A model generated the notes under the pieces. It saw only the letters and a list, made by a program, of their open reading frames with translations, was not told the origin of the DNA and made no database searches. Positions 26,263 to 39,500 of a stretch of DNA of 64,000 bases are shown here, piece after piece. The stretch spans positions 992,001 to 1,056,000 of the forward strand of contig CM033119.1 in the NCBI GenBank assembly GCA_019321725.1. Reading direction: 5' to 3'. A program made the translations under genes and the position numbers. Within the stretch, counting starts at the first letter, position 1. Each line of letters starts with the position of its first letter. The stretch is from Paulownia fortunei (lineage: Eukaryota > Streptophyta > Magnoliopsida > Lamiales > Paulowniaceae).

Positions 26263-26271
26263 AATAAATAG
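26263..26271 (+). promoter_or_regulatory. TATA-like box of the ABCG25-like gene
   Basis: AATAAATAG lies about 25 bases downstream of the second ABRE. It predicts a start near 26295 and a leader of about 175 bases. I see no ATG in that leader before the ATG at 26472, which supports the chosen start. Confidence 0.5.
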
Positions 26272-26471
26272 GGGTCCGGGAGCAACAGCTTATTTCCATT
26301 CCGATTCTACTTCACATTCTCACTTCTCCTTTTTTGTGCCTTTGCCTAACGTCCAGTACTTTTTCACTCCTTACCTTTTCAGATTTTTTGTTTTCTTTTA
26401 ATTGTGCAATACTATCCTTTCTCACCTCAATTGAAGAGGAAAAAAAGTGACAAAAAAAAAGACACAAAACA

Positions 26472-29400
26472 ATGCTGGTGTCTGGTGAAGCAGCAGAAGC
26501 TTCTCCCAATGGAGGAGAAAACTCCAAACACTACTCTCCTCGGGATCCCAGTTCCCATCACCTTCAGTCTTCTTCTTCTCCAATCACCCTCAAGGTACGT
26601 ACTACCTGTAACATTGTACTACGTACGTTGCAAGATTAAGAGTTGCTCAGAATTAGAACTTGCGAATATATGTTTTAAGAACAATATTGAGTGACAATGT
26701 TCTTTTTTCTTGGTGTGTTGTGCAGTTCATGGATGTTTCTTACAGATTAAAGCTGCATGGCAGCAATGCGAATTCAAGAACCAGCAGCATAAGAAACATG
26801 TTCGGCGGCAGACCATCACCGTCACCCGACGTCGAGAATCCGGCGTCGGCGATTCACCGCCATCAAGAACGAACAATCTTGAACGGCATCACCGGCACCG
26901 CGGCCCCGGGGCAAGTCCTTGCCATCCTCGGCCCCTCCGGCAGCGGCAAATCAACGCTGCTCAACGCGCTCGCCGGACGACTTCACCATGGACACGGACT
27001 CACCGGAACAGTCTTCTTCAACAACCGGAAGCTAACAAAACAAGTTCTGAAAAGAACCGGTTTTGTGGCCCAAGATGATGTCCTCTACCCACATCTAACA
27101 GTCCGAGAAACTCTGGTTTTCTGTTCATTGCTGAGACTCCCAAATTCCGTGCCCAGAGATGAGAAGATCGCCGTCGCGGAATCAGTGATATCTGAACTGG
27201 GATTGTCGAAATGCGAGGATACGATCATCGGCAACAGTTTCATACGTGGGATTTCCGGCGGGGAGAGAAAAAGAGTGAGCATAGCGCATGAGATGTTGGT
27301 AGACCCGAGTTTGTTGATTTTGGACGAGCCCACTTCGGGGCTGGACGCAACGGGGGCGTATAGGCTGGTGTCGACGCTAGGGGGGCTGGCGGCGAAGGGT
27401 AAGACGGTGGTGTTGTCGGTGCACCAGCCGTCGAGCCGTGTTTACCAGATGTTCGATGATTTGCTGGTGCTGTCGGAGGGGAGGTGTATATACTTCGGTA
27501 AAGGGAGTGAGGCGATGGGGTACTTTGAGAGCGTTGGATTCTCGCCTGGTTTTCCCATGAATCCTGCTGATTTCTTGCTTGATCTCGCTAATGGTATGTT
27601 GTCTTTATCTTATCTTTTGTCTTGTCTCTCTACAAGTATATATGCATCGTTATACTTGAATTTGCTTTAATTAATATGCCTAGAATTCTCTGTGTCTACT
27701 AAAAACTGGCATGTTTGCTAAGGACATGATATGTCCTTAGCATAAAGACTTAGGTATTCATTAATGTATTTTGGATAAAAATATATTTAGATTACATATA
27801 ATTAATATTTTATCTCGTATTTTATTTAATATATTCACATTAAATATATAATTATATATTAAATTTATATTTTAAAAAGATATTATATAAAATATAAAAT
27901 AAAATACCGAACCGAGTTGGATTTTTATTTGGCGTAGGAATTGGTTACTCTTAGAGTTTTTCTTTTCTCCCTTCAAGTAACAAGGTGCAAAAGTATAGGT
28001 GCATTTAATGTGCCCAAATATTTTTATATTTGTCATCTTTGTAGGGTAACTTAGAGTAGGCAAACCAGTTATGGTCCAAGGATTAGGAGTGGTCACACCT
28101 GCCTCACTCTTTAGAGAAACAAAAGTCTGCTAGGAAGTATACTTCTTCCTCATCTTCACCACTTTGTACTGTAGATTGGTCTTTTTAGAGTCACTGTCAC
28201 ACCATTAAAATGGGCCACCTTCATCATTGAAGTTTTTCCTTCAAGAATTGACACTGGTTGACAAGCAGAAAACTTTCTTGACGACTTTCGAGGTAGAGTT
28301 CAAATCTGTCTGCGCAAGTTGTGCAACAACAAATTGTGAGAGGTGGTTGTGAAAATGATGCCCGACATCATCTGCCGTCTTAAATTTGCACTATAGATGA
28401 TTGCATAATATACGCTCCCAAAATAGTGTACAGACTGGTTATACTATTCTAGTACAATTCAAACTGGATGTCCTATTAGCCTTCAAGTCGAGGTCACAAT
28501 GTTATAATGTATTCGGTATAGCATCAAATGAGTCGTCCGCCGCTTGGCTGAAAATCAAGAAACGGCCAAGAGACGGTGGTCGGCGGGTGGTGACGGTGAT
28601 TTATTTATAGCTTTGGTGAGATGGAAAGGTAGAGGCTTTTATCTTGTGGGCAGAATTTAGTGGGCAGAATTGTTTGGAGGCATAATGAGTTATGCATCTT
28701 GAACATAACAGTGTGAGGGGAAATTTTAATTTTGGTCTTCCACACCACGTGTCTCCTATCTTTTGAGCTTGCGGAGTTGTCTTTGCTTTTCACTTTTTTC
28801 CTCATTAGCCATTTCTCATGATGTCCACTTTCCTATAATGATCTTGATTTAGTGTTTCTATAACCAAATTGTTGTAAATTGCTTGAGGTTTCAGACCTCC
28901 AACTCGATTTACACTTATACTTGAAATTCCACATTTTAATATTCTTTCATTGAGATTCTTTCTTATGTACAGAAAAATTATATATACACCACGTATTACA
29001 AATAAAATAAAATGAGAATTATTCTCTCTGATGTTCTCTATACGTCTATTAGCATCACTAATCGAATTTGTCAAAAAAGAAGTGGAATTGTACTAAATTG
29101 AGTTTGTTGAGGTGGGAGTTGGTGTCATAGTCAGATTCGTTCTCATTTTTTTTAAGCCAAAAAGCAACCAGCCAAGAGACATAAATATTGGATCTTAACT
29201 GTGTTGGAAACATGGAATCAATATAATAAGATAGCCGACGAATCATCATATGCTATATTTCCAACAGGGATCCCTTGTTGGGAAAATGGGCCCATTATAT
29301 CTTCTCCTTCTTCCCGGATTCTTATGCTAAAGAATTCACCAAAATTTGTACAACACTTAGAAATATGAACTGAGGACCCTCCTATTCACCTTTCCATTTT

Positions 29401-32400
29401 CACAATATAATCCATGTTATGCATTATTGTGAGACTAAAGTCACATTTTTTTTTTTGAAAAAAAGTTTAGACTAATACTCGCCATCCTTTTTATAATTCT
29501 GACACTTTGACCTGGAGAAAGTTTGGCATTTCCTTAAAGTAGATGTGCATTATTGAATTGCCAACTTTGGTATGATGGATATGTGAAGTTGAATTATTTG
29601 ATTAAATGATCTGTGAGAGACATAAAGTTGGAAACATGGCTTGATTGTTTTGACTGATCATTATAATGAAAGGATTGAGAAAGGGACATGTTATGGCTCT
29701 CCTTGAGAAGAGCATCTTATAATTCTTGACTACTCATATAAAGTGTATATATATATATATATATATATATGATTATGGAGTGGAGTAGCTGCACTTGGGT
29801 GTGGCCGTCCCTTCCCACCTCCATAATCTTTAAATTTTTGGATTGACACATACACAACATAACTTTATATGGTGTGGTGACTTTCAAACCCAACCCATGT
29901 CCCATGAGATAAGAAATCTATGTACTTTTCATGATTTGCTAGGTCTATAATAAATATCGAGTCCTTTTCTTCGAGGGTCTAAAAGAGTATAAAGAATATA
30001 TGATAATTTGAGTATGATATTGAAGTACGATATACTTGTTTTGAGCTATAAAATTTATAGAGTCTAATGGTACAATGAGGTAATAATTTCTTTTAACAAT
30101 GTTGCGCAATATATTTGAGGTAATAATTTCTCTTAACAATATAAGCATCATTTAGTTTGTGCTACTAGCATGATTCGGTAAAATCTTCAAATGTGAGCAC
30201 CTGAAATGCTTGGCAACTGTTGATAGTGAAAATCTAGGTCATAAGGTAGTGTTGAAAAGCATAAGGATGGATATTGAGGCTCCGATGCAAAGGGTTTGCC
30301 GAATTTTCCCTCACATGTTAGTTTTCTGTCCTTTTTCTCCTTTTGGTTGTCAAGAATGGATTAGTGGGACATGTCACTAACTCAAGTTTATTGCTAAAAA
30401 GATGATAAAAGCAGCACTGTAGAAGAGCATTTTGACTTGTTAATCTTTTGTTATTTGTTTAAGGTTGTTCTGTTTGGAGCATTGAACAAAAATAAAGTAG
30501 GATTTTTTCTGTTAATTTCTCGTTGGACACAATGATGATAATGTGGATTGTGAGAAATGTGACAACATTGCTTGCGTTGGATACCATCTAATTAAAAGAT
30601 GGTGGCGGCATATGAATATTTTTTTTTCCAAAGAATATTGATGCAAATTAGTCCTGCATGGCTCCACAAGCCCCCCTGATCAGTTTGTGCAGCAAACACA
30701 CACAAACACACACTCGTAAGCATATGGAATGTTCTTTCCACATACAGACTCATTCTGCATCACTTCTATTACTTGATGAACATAGTTGAGTATACCTAAT
30801 ACGATTCTTTGTCCAATCTGATGTCCGTCAAATTTCTTTCCTGTTGTCAGTTTGTTGTGAAGGTTCGTGTCTAAATTCTTACATACGTCCAATTCAAACG
30901 AAGAATTTTTTTCGAATGAGCACAGCAAGTTTAGTGGAAGAGTTCAATAGTATGCTTGCTGATATTTCAATTTTGCTCAAAGTTTTCCCTCATAAAATTA
31001 TTACAAAAAACAAAACTACTACTTTGCAGATCTCTGTCTCCCTTATCTCATAAAGAATCATCACTCTCACCTGTGATCTGGAAAGTGTTTCCTCAGCTTT
31101 TTCTTTTAATCAAATGAAATTCTCTTTGTACCTTAATTAGAAGAAAAATACAGTAAGAACACCACGTGTTAAGGTGCTCCGCAGATGATGTCTCCTCCCA
31201 CCAAATAAACTTTTGTGGTTTAATAAAGAAATTTTTGAAATAAAGGAAGTGGAGATGGTGGCCCAAAAACCCATTAGCAGCATTATGTTCAGTGGACTCC
31301 CACCTCACCACCAACATTGAACAACTTTAATTAGCTCATCTCCTTTACTATATACAGATCACTAAATCTGAAATATCTTACTAAATAACTACTAATAGTA
31401 TTGCTATAGTTGTCACTTTATGCATACCATAATACGTATCGAGTCTTGATATGTACACAGAAAGGTCAATATCCAATGCCCTGAACGGACACAAGGAATT
31501 TTCTAATTGATGTTAGCAATAAAAATAGCAATAACAATAGAAGTAGTATTAGTCTGCTGGCTTTTCTCTGTGTTGGTGGGAGAAAGCGGCCTTCACCTTT
31601 CAGATGTTCGACATGGCTTCTCTTATGACCAGTTCAGATTCTCTGTTACACTGATGTTAAATTTAAGTTTGTGGTCATTACAAACGTATTTATAGCATCT
31701 AATATTTGTCGAAACTTTACATTAATCAGACTCGTATTATTTCATGTTGATCTACAATATAGAATCAGTGGTGCTGAAATGTGCTGCATCCACCTTTATG
31801 AATGCAGGGGTATGTCAGCTTGATGGTTCAAGTGAGAGAGAGAAGCCTAATGTGAGGCAAGCCCTTGTATCCTCTTACAATAACTTACTGGCACCCAAGG
31901 TAAAAGTGGCTTGCATGGATGCCCCAAGTGCGGTGGCAAGAGAGAGGATGAGCAATGGAAATCCTACTACTAAAAACCAGGGGTGCATGAGTCATATTTC
32001 CACTTGGTTCAATCAGTTCAGCATTCTACTCCACAGAAACCTCAAAGAGAGAAAGCACGAAAGTTTCAACTCTTTGAGGGTTTTTCAAGTGATTATGGCT
32101 TCATTACTAGCTGGTTTTATGTGGTGGCATTCAGATTACAGGGATATACAGGACCGACTAGGCCTTCTATTCTTCATTTCCATCTTCTGGGGAGTTTTTC
32201 CATCTTTCAATGCAGTATTCGCCTTTCCTCAAGAACGAGCCATTTTCATGAAGGAAAGGGCTTCGGGCATGTACACACTGTCGTCTTACTTCCTGGCACG
32301 GATCACTGCAGACTTGCCGATGGAACTTATCCTCCCCACATTGTTCCTGTCCATAACATATTGGATGACAGGGCTTAAACCCGAACTCTCTGCTTTTGTA

Positions 32401-32820
32401 TTGACACTAATTGTTGTTCTCGGTTACGTGCTCGTGTCACTTGGGCTTGGCCTCGCACTCGGTGCCTTGATCATGGATGCCAAGCAGGCTTCAACTGTGG
32501 TCACTGTCACGATGCTGGCATTTGTTTTGACAGGAGGGTACTATGTGCACAAGGTACCGTCCTTCATGTCATGGATAAAGTATGTTTCTACCACATTTTA
32601 CAGCTATAGGCTTCTTATCAATGTCCAATATGGAGAAGGGAAAAGTATTTCCTCCTTGCTTGGTTGCTCAACCGGGGGACAAGATAGAGCCACCTGCAAA
32701 TTCATTGATGAAGACATTCGTGGGCAAATCCACCCTGCAATGAGTGTCGGCATATTGTTGATCATGTTTGTAGGATACAGATTGTTGGCCTACATCGCCC
32801 TAAGGCGAATTAAAGCTTGA
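26472..32820 (+). CDS. ABCG25: ABCG25-type half-size ABC transporter (ABA exporter family), 667 aa
   Basis: ABCG25 in Arabidopsis is a plasma-membrane half-transporter that exports abscisic acid from vascular cells. Exons 26472-26594, 26726-27593 and 31808-32820 join in frame. The nucleotide-binding domain has Walker A GPSGSGKS (about 110-117), Q-loop VAQDD (about 155-159), signature ISGGERKR (about 216-223), Walker B LLILDEP (about 236-242) and the H-loop His of SVHQPSSR (about 272). The third exon encodes the six-helix ABC2 membrane domain, with [20 protein letters not shown] and [18 protein letters not shown], and ends in a basic tail ALRRIKA. The order nucleotide-binding then membrane domain is the ABCG arrangement. 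The segments [33 protein letters not shown] and [18 protein letters not shown] match Arabidopsis ABCG25 (662 aa) as I recall it. Intron 2 is unusually long, 4.2 kb. Exon 2 is markedly GC-rich. Substrate is inferred from homology. Confidence 0.93.
27716..27742. repeat. Perfect 12-base-arm palindrome in ABCG25 intron 2
   Basis: The arm TGCTAAGGACAT is followed by a three-base loop (GAT) and its exact reverse complement, about 120 bases after the exon 2 donor. It can form a stable hairpin in the pre-mRNA. Confidence 0.85.
29745..29770. repeat. (TA)n microsatellite in ABCG25 intron 2
   Basis: An uninterrupted TA run of about 26 bases. Confidence 0.9.
30077..30140. repeat. Direct repeat in ABCG25 intron 2
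   Basis: Two 24-base copies starting GAGGTAATAATTTC, at 30077-30100 and 30117-30140, differ at one base and are offset by 40 bases. Confidence 0.8.
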
Positions 32821-33557
32821 AATAACCTGGTTACAGTATTGAAAATGTCAACAGTCCTAATGTAACATCAGATGACCCGTAAGAAGAAAAAATCGTTGAA
32901 TCGGCTGCACAAGCTGAAAGAGCTCTAGAAAGTGATTATTACTAAGATAAATGTGCTTGTTGGATTCAAGCTAACTGTATCATGGGATTAGGAGAAAGTG
33001 TTAGTTTGGATCACCAAGTGTAGAGAATTTGTAAGAGGATACGACTCTTTGAATGTCATGGGCTTACCATTAATTGGCTAGCTTTTGCAATTTTAATTTC
33101 ATTTTACTCGTGTATATATACTGAAAACTAGAGGTTTTCTTCTTGTGATGACTGAGGTGCATGAGATTTGATTTTTGAAGGGCATAAACCAATGACGGAT
33201 AGCCTATAGCAGTTCCGTTACTTCTTCCTTCAGGCCATAGCTTAAACCCCAACTGTTAACCAAGAACTTAAAACTCTTAGGCTAATCTCAAAACATATGT
33301 ACCTTGAGTTCGTGTTTTGTCCCATGAGATCCTATGCTATACAGATGCGAAGCAGCTCCGGGATGTCATTTGAGAAGAATAACTTGAGCGTATGAAGATT
33401 TTCCTGAAAATAGACTCTGCAGTAAACTTGGATTTACACAATTATACACTGTAACACATGAGAGAGAGAGAGGAATTTCCGATACTTCAATGAATGATTG
33501 ACTCAAATCTCATTAAGTCTGGAAAATTGTATTTTGAATTTAGAAAATGGGGTCATA
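32821..33557. other. Convergent 3' regions of the ABCG25-like and BRAT1-like genes
   Basis: This holds the two 3' UTRs, which face each other. No separate gene is visible. The transcripts could overlap at their ends. Confidence 0.6.
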
Positions 33558-36500
33558 CTAGAACCTAGATTGATCCTCAGCAAACTCAAACAAAAAACGC
33601 AAAATTGAAGCTTTAAGATCTTCGACCTTAGCTCTACTTTTTGTTTCAAAAACGCCCTTCATTAGGTGTGTATACAATCTTTCAAGCTGTGGTATGCCGT
33701 AATCTTTCGAACGCTCCACAAGCAGCTGCTTGATGGACTCAACTTGATTGGAAATCTCTCCATCCGACATGGTAACATCTTGCGGTGTGCATTCAGTGTC
33801 ACAATCAGAATTTCCACTCTGGTGGTTGCCATCGACAATTGAAATTTCCATTCTTTGCGGATCTGTACCATTTACTTCAGCATCTTCAGATGGCTTTGGC
33901 GGAACTAAATCAAGCTCTGATCCCTCTTCTGCCACCAAAATTGACATGCAAACAAGGTCCCAAATAACAATTAGTTCTCAGGAAATGCATTTAAGAGGGA
34001 GTTTGGCGGACTTATTTAAAAGATGTTATAACAAATCCGACAAAATGACCTGTTTGAGAGGCATCAGTAAGTTTCTTTGGCCTTTTGATTGCTTCATAGC
34101 TTTGATCTAGATTAACTTCAGGCTGCACATTACGAAGACGGGCACTAGCCCTAGTGACAGACATCATTTGGACAACAGGAGTTTGCGGCAGTGCAGCACT
34201 GCCTATATCAACAGGCAAGGAGACTGGACCTCCTTCATCCGCGATCTTGTCACAAAACGCAACTAAGGAGGGGTCCATCTGGGATAGCATACCATGCACC
34301 TGAAAAAGTGAAATGTTACTTGCATGAAATGAAGGGAGTGAAGGCTCCAGCTAGAAAAGTAAAGCACTAACTGGTAGATAAACATACAGCATCTCGAAGT
34401 TCATAAGCTCTACTGACGATTCTTGCTCCATTGTAATCATCCCCATTATATTTCTAAAAAGAGCAAAAGAAAATGTCAGATAATAAGTCAAAAGATCTAT
34501 AGACAAGCATTTACAATAGCTATTGCAGAAACTGTACAAGAGCCTTTCATAGAGAATTCACAAATAATATGCAAAAGTAAAGATCTGGAGAGGTCAAATC
34601 GATTATCCTTATGTTAATGTTCGTGACCAAGCCACTAGTAACAATGTAATGAAATTATTAGCATCATATTGTAAGGTATGGAAAGATACCTGCCTTGCCC
34701 CCTAAACGGGATCCATTTCCATGTTATAATTATGTAAAAAACTTCAAAACTCAGTGGCATCCCATACATGCTACTTTAGTTGCATCTTGCAGACAGACTC
34801 AGATGAACTTCAATTAGTAAATCATTAAATCTAGTAGAAAGATTTTTACTCAAAGGCAGGGTAAGGGCATTTAACCCCCTTGTATTCTAAAAAATGACGC
34901 ATTACCCCATTATCTCAAAATAGGATAATAACCTCCTTGTGTTACTCGATATATATCATTTTGCACACTTTGGCCAATGTTTGTGTTCATTCAAAATGCA
35001 CAATGTAAGACTGATATGATTTGTTTGTTTGTTTTTTTTTTTTTTTTTTGGGTGCATATTTGCAGATTTAGTTACCAATTTTTGTTGAACACGAACCTTC
35101 GCATTAGTTAAAATGAGATCAAAATCCTCCAGGAACGGTTTACATGTAATATACTTTCCACTGTCGACATGCTGCAGCAAAGTAGCCATGTCCATAGGAT
35201 TCTGGATTATTGCATGATAGTTTGGTGCATCTTCATCCATGACTGGATAATGAAAGACACTAAAACGCTTATCATACAGAATCCTGCAGCAAAGAATAAA
35301 AGAGAAACGAAACCAGAAATTTATGAGATAATCCTGAAATGGATACTCCAAAAGCAATACATTAAACGTGCCAAGCATATTTGATCCAACAAATTTTAAC
35401 TTGTAATAATACCAATCTCAGCCAGGTTTTGGCAGCATAACTGCATAGACTAAGGAAGCCATCATAAATCCTGAGAGAGAGAGAGTCTTCAGCTTTCCTG
35501 TTACTTTATTGTCTTCCCTCCCCACTCTCCAACACCCACCTGCCCCCCCCCCCCCCCCCAACTCTTTTGTCTCTCTTGTCTTCTGATGCAGGAGATGAAT
35601 GGGGGTGTAAAAGAAAGTATGGCATGCGCCCAACAAAGATTCAAATACCATTTCCTAACTAAGAAACTCCACAATCATATGACGAGTAAAACGGCTTAGG
35701 CATGAGTCATCAGTATATATAACTCACACAAAGAACAAGAAGCACTAATAAAAGCAAAAATAGAAAAATGAATTCCTACATCAGGAATGTTGTTGCAATT
35801 CCAAGTATTTGTAAGCAATAGTAAGAACATAAAATCAACTTGATGCTCTTGCATCTCCTTTATGTGGTTCATACAATGACTTGATGATGGTAATATTTCA
35901 ATTTCTCCTTCATGCAGTGCATAAATAACTTGATGATGGCAATATTTCAATCTAAATTTCATAATACACTCACAGAGTGAGTAAGCTAAAACATAAAGGA
36001 GAATCATTAAGGAGAAACTATATACATCTTTCAGTAATTATGGAGATAAAAATAAGGTAATATAAAATTCATCAATATCAATCAAGGTGTTTTGACATTG
36101 GTATGCGAGCCCAGTGGCGCAGTATCAGTTTCGAGCCATAAGCAAATTAAACAAAACACTTATATCAGCTAACTAGTACATAAGAACACTAGGTGGCTGC
36201 ATCTGAAACAGAGTGTTATATACATCAATTTGACGTGAAAAAACAGATGAATCAGCTATGTCTCACCGATTGCAAACATCTCGAAGGCACATGCGCAGTC
36301 GGCGAAGGGCATGCCCCTGAGCTTCAGCTTTGGCCCTTAACTCAGAGGCCTTCGGTGCTGTAGCCACTTTTGGTGCTTTAGGAAGTTCAGGAAGGCCCTC
36401 AGATCTAGCTGAATCCTTTACTAGACACTCAGATTGAACAGACAATGCTGCTGCTATCAGACGGTCAAAAAACAAAGATCTGTCTTCGGTTGATGGTGAG

Positions 36501-39500
36501 CTTAAATGCAAACTGTCAACAGAAATAGCAATTATAGCATGATGTAGCTTAATTAAAACAACATTACTTGAGAAAGAGATAATTGTCTAGAAAAGGACCA
36601 AACAAGAAAGGAAAGAACATTTAGAAATGCAAATCCAATGATTACACAGTTAAATAATGCAATCATAGACATAAAACAGAATCCCGTTAAAAGAGGAAAC
36701 TATTATTTTAGTACGCTAGAATTACAGACAATAAACAATGCAACCAATTCTAAAAACAGAGTCAAGAAGACAACTAAAGAACCTGCCTGACAAAACAGAT
36801 GAAATGAATCAATATTACAAGCCCTGGGATAGATCTTCAGAGCCAATCAAACAGACTTTTATCGGCTATACCAAAGGCCTTTTGTTTCATTCTGAACTTT
36901 TAACAAAAAACAAATGGCGACAGTGACGCAGGAGGGACCTCCAATCTGCCTCTTGATCAATTTCTGTCAAACTGTAAAACAGACTCTTGAAAGTAAATCC
37001 CTTTTGATACTTAGCTTTATGATCTAAAAATAAGGACCAGCACGTATTATTGCCGAAAATATCCTTTACTATCTAATTAGAGTCTCTTTAATTAAAGACA
37101 ATTCATCAAACATCTTTAATCTACAGTGTTGTAATAGGTGAATCAAGTTTTTTCAGCCACACATGTTAGGTTTAATAGGCATTTTAGGGATTAAAAAAGA
37201 TTATTTTCAACGGTTTCACATAGGATTTATTGAAGCCTAAGCCAGCTATTAAGCGAAAAAATACAATATCCAAAGTCTAGGGAAGATTGGAGACTGGGAA
37301 GGGGAAGAAGAGTAAGAATTCAAGATGTGAGCTCACAATTTAGATTAAGTAGGAAAAGAAACTTCTAGTAATATCAGTAAGAAACATTGATGAGTTGGCA
37401 GACGTAAATTCAAAGGAAGCTCTCAATGATATTTATTCATCAGATAAAATCATGTATGACCGACTTGAACTTCAGACCCTGAATGAACACCATAAAAGAA
37501 TATTGATGCCCCGAACCAAATGAGGTTTTCTGGCATCTTGAGTTAAATGACAACTAATCTCACACCATGACAAAACAACATATATTTTGACAAGAAAGAT
37601 ATAAATTTAAAGAAAAAGAATAAAACATTTGAATATGCAAGTGCATTTGATTTGATGCAGCTAAGTTAAACTTAAGAGCAAAATCATCAAAATAAAGCCA
37701 GGTCGTAGCCACATGAATACAACATTATGGAGACACATACACATTGCGATCGGAGAATATTGAGGACGGATTATCACATATCTCAGCAGGTGGGGTACAG
37801 GATGTTCCCAATAGTAATATGGGCAAGTCAGATGGTAATTCTTCCAACAGTGTCCGCAGTACAGCCCTAAGTTGATCGTGAGCCTAAAAAGCAAAAATGT
37901 TTTATTGCACTATTGTCAAACAGCAGCATGAAGCAATGATGAGTAGGCAAAAGAAATGAAAAGATTAAAGTTTACCCAAAAATCAAATAATGGAACAAAG
38001 CTGATTCAAATAATCACCAAAACATATGTAAATATTCACTCACACTCTCCCACCACAGGTGGAATTGAGGCAAATACAGTATTGATGGTGTAGTTCTCCT
38101 GGCTTCACTAAAGACATGCACCAATGCCTCCTCTGGTGTTTTGGCACCAGGATCAGAAAGTAAAGACGGTAGTGCGAGAGAGTGAACCGGAAATTTCTCC
38201 AGTTCATGTAAAACTGCAGGCCCAATATGGTCCTATAAAACTAAAGCAGTAAGTACACTTAGTTATGTGTGAGCTTTATTATGGTTGATACAAGGAAAAA
38301 ATTAGGACATATACCAGTCCGACACCATCATTGCCATGCAGTAAAAGCCTAGGTCGATAAACAAGAGAAATTGCAGATCCATAGGAAAGCATTGAAAGCT
38401 TGGTGACCTCTGATGAAACTGTCAGAGCAGGGAAGATGTCAGAAATAATATTCATTGCCTTTTGCAGAACTCTTTGTAGACATGGCGAAACAACAGGTGA
38501 TAATGGCCTAGAGTTAACAATGGAGCCTCTGTGAGCAGCGGGAGTGATTGTGGACATGGCCTCTAAAAAGTGATACTTTTCCACCTTCACAGAATCGACA
38601 TCTATTAAAAATTTGTCATCGCTGGTGTAAACTTGAGGATATTTTTCACGAAAAGCACGTATTGCAGCTTCAGTGCATAAAGCCTTTAAATCAGCCCCAC
38701 AATATCCCACACAACTAGCTGCAAGCTCCAATTTTAGCTCCTTTGAAGGAGGTTGCTTCCACTTACGAGTATGTATATCTAGAATTTCAGCACGTGCTTC
38801 ACAACCAGGCAAGGGAAAGTTGAACTCACGATCAAATCTCCCAGGGCGCCTCAAGGCTCCATCAATGGCATCAACTCTGTTGGTTGCTCCAATCAAGACT
38901 ACTTGTCCACGAGAATCAAGACCATCCATTAAGGCAAGCAAAGTTGACACAATTGAATTATGAATTTGCTCTTGTTTGCTAGACCTAACCGGAGCAAGCC
39001 CATCTATTTCATCAAAGAAGATTATAGAAGGCTGATTCTTTTGAGCTTCTTCAAATAACAATTTCAATTGTCTTTCAGCTTCCCCAACCCATTTGCTCAG
39101 CACATCAGCACCCTTTCGCATATAAAAGCTGACCTTCTGCCCAGCCTTTGAAGCAGCGCACGCCAACGCTCTCGCAATCAATGTTTTCCCTGTGCCAGGA
39201 GGACCACATAATAAGACTCCCCTAGGTGGGGTAATGTTGTAGCTTGCAAAAAAGTCTGGATATAACAGTGGGAAGAACACCATTTCCTTCAAGGCATCAA
39301 TATACTCAGACAGACCACCTATATCATCAAAACTTACAGTCCCATCAATTTGAACAGGCTGGATATCAGCCCCTCCTTTGGAGCTTGGACCGGCGGTTTG
39401 AATACCAGAAGTCAAATTAGAAAGCGTATCATTTTGATGAACCCAACCAGAGGCAGCAACATTTAAACCCCATGTTGTTGTCCCTTGCATGTCTAGTCCC

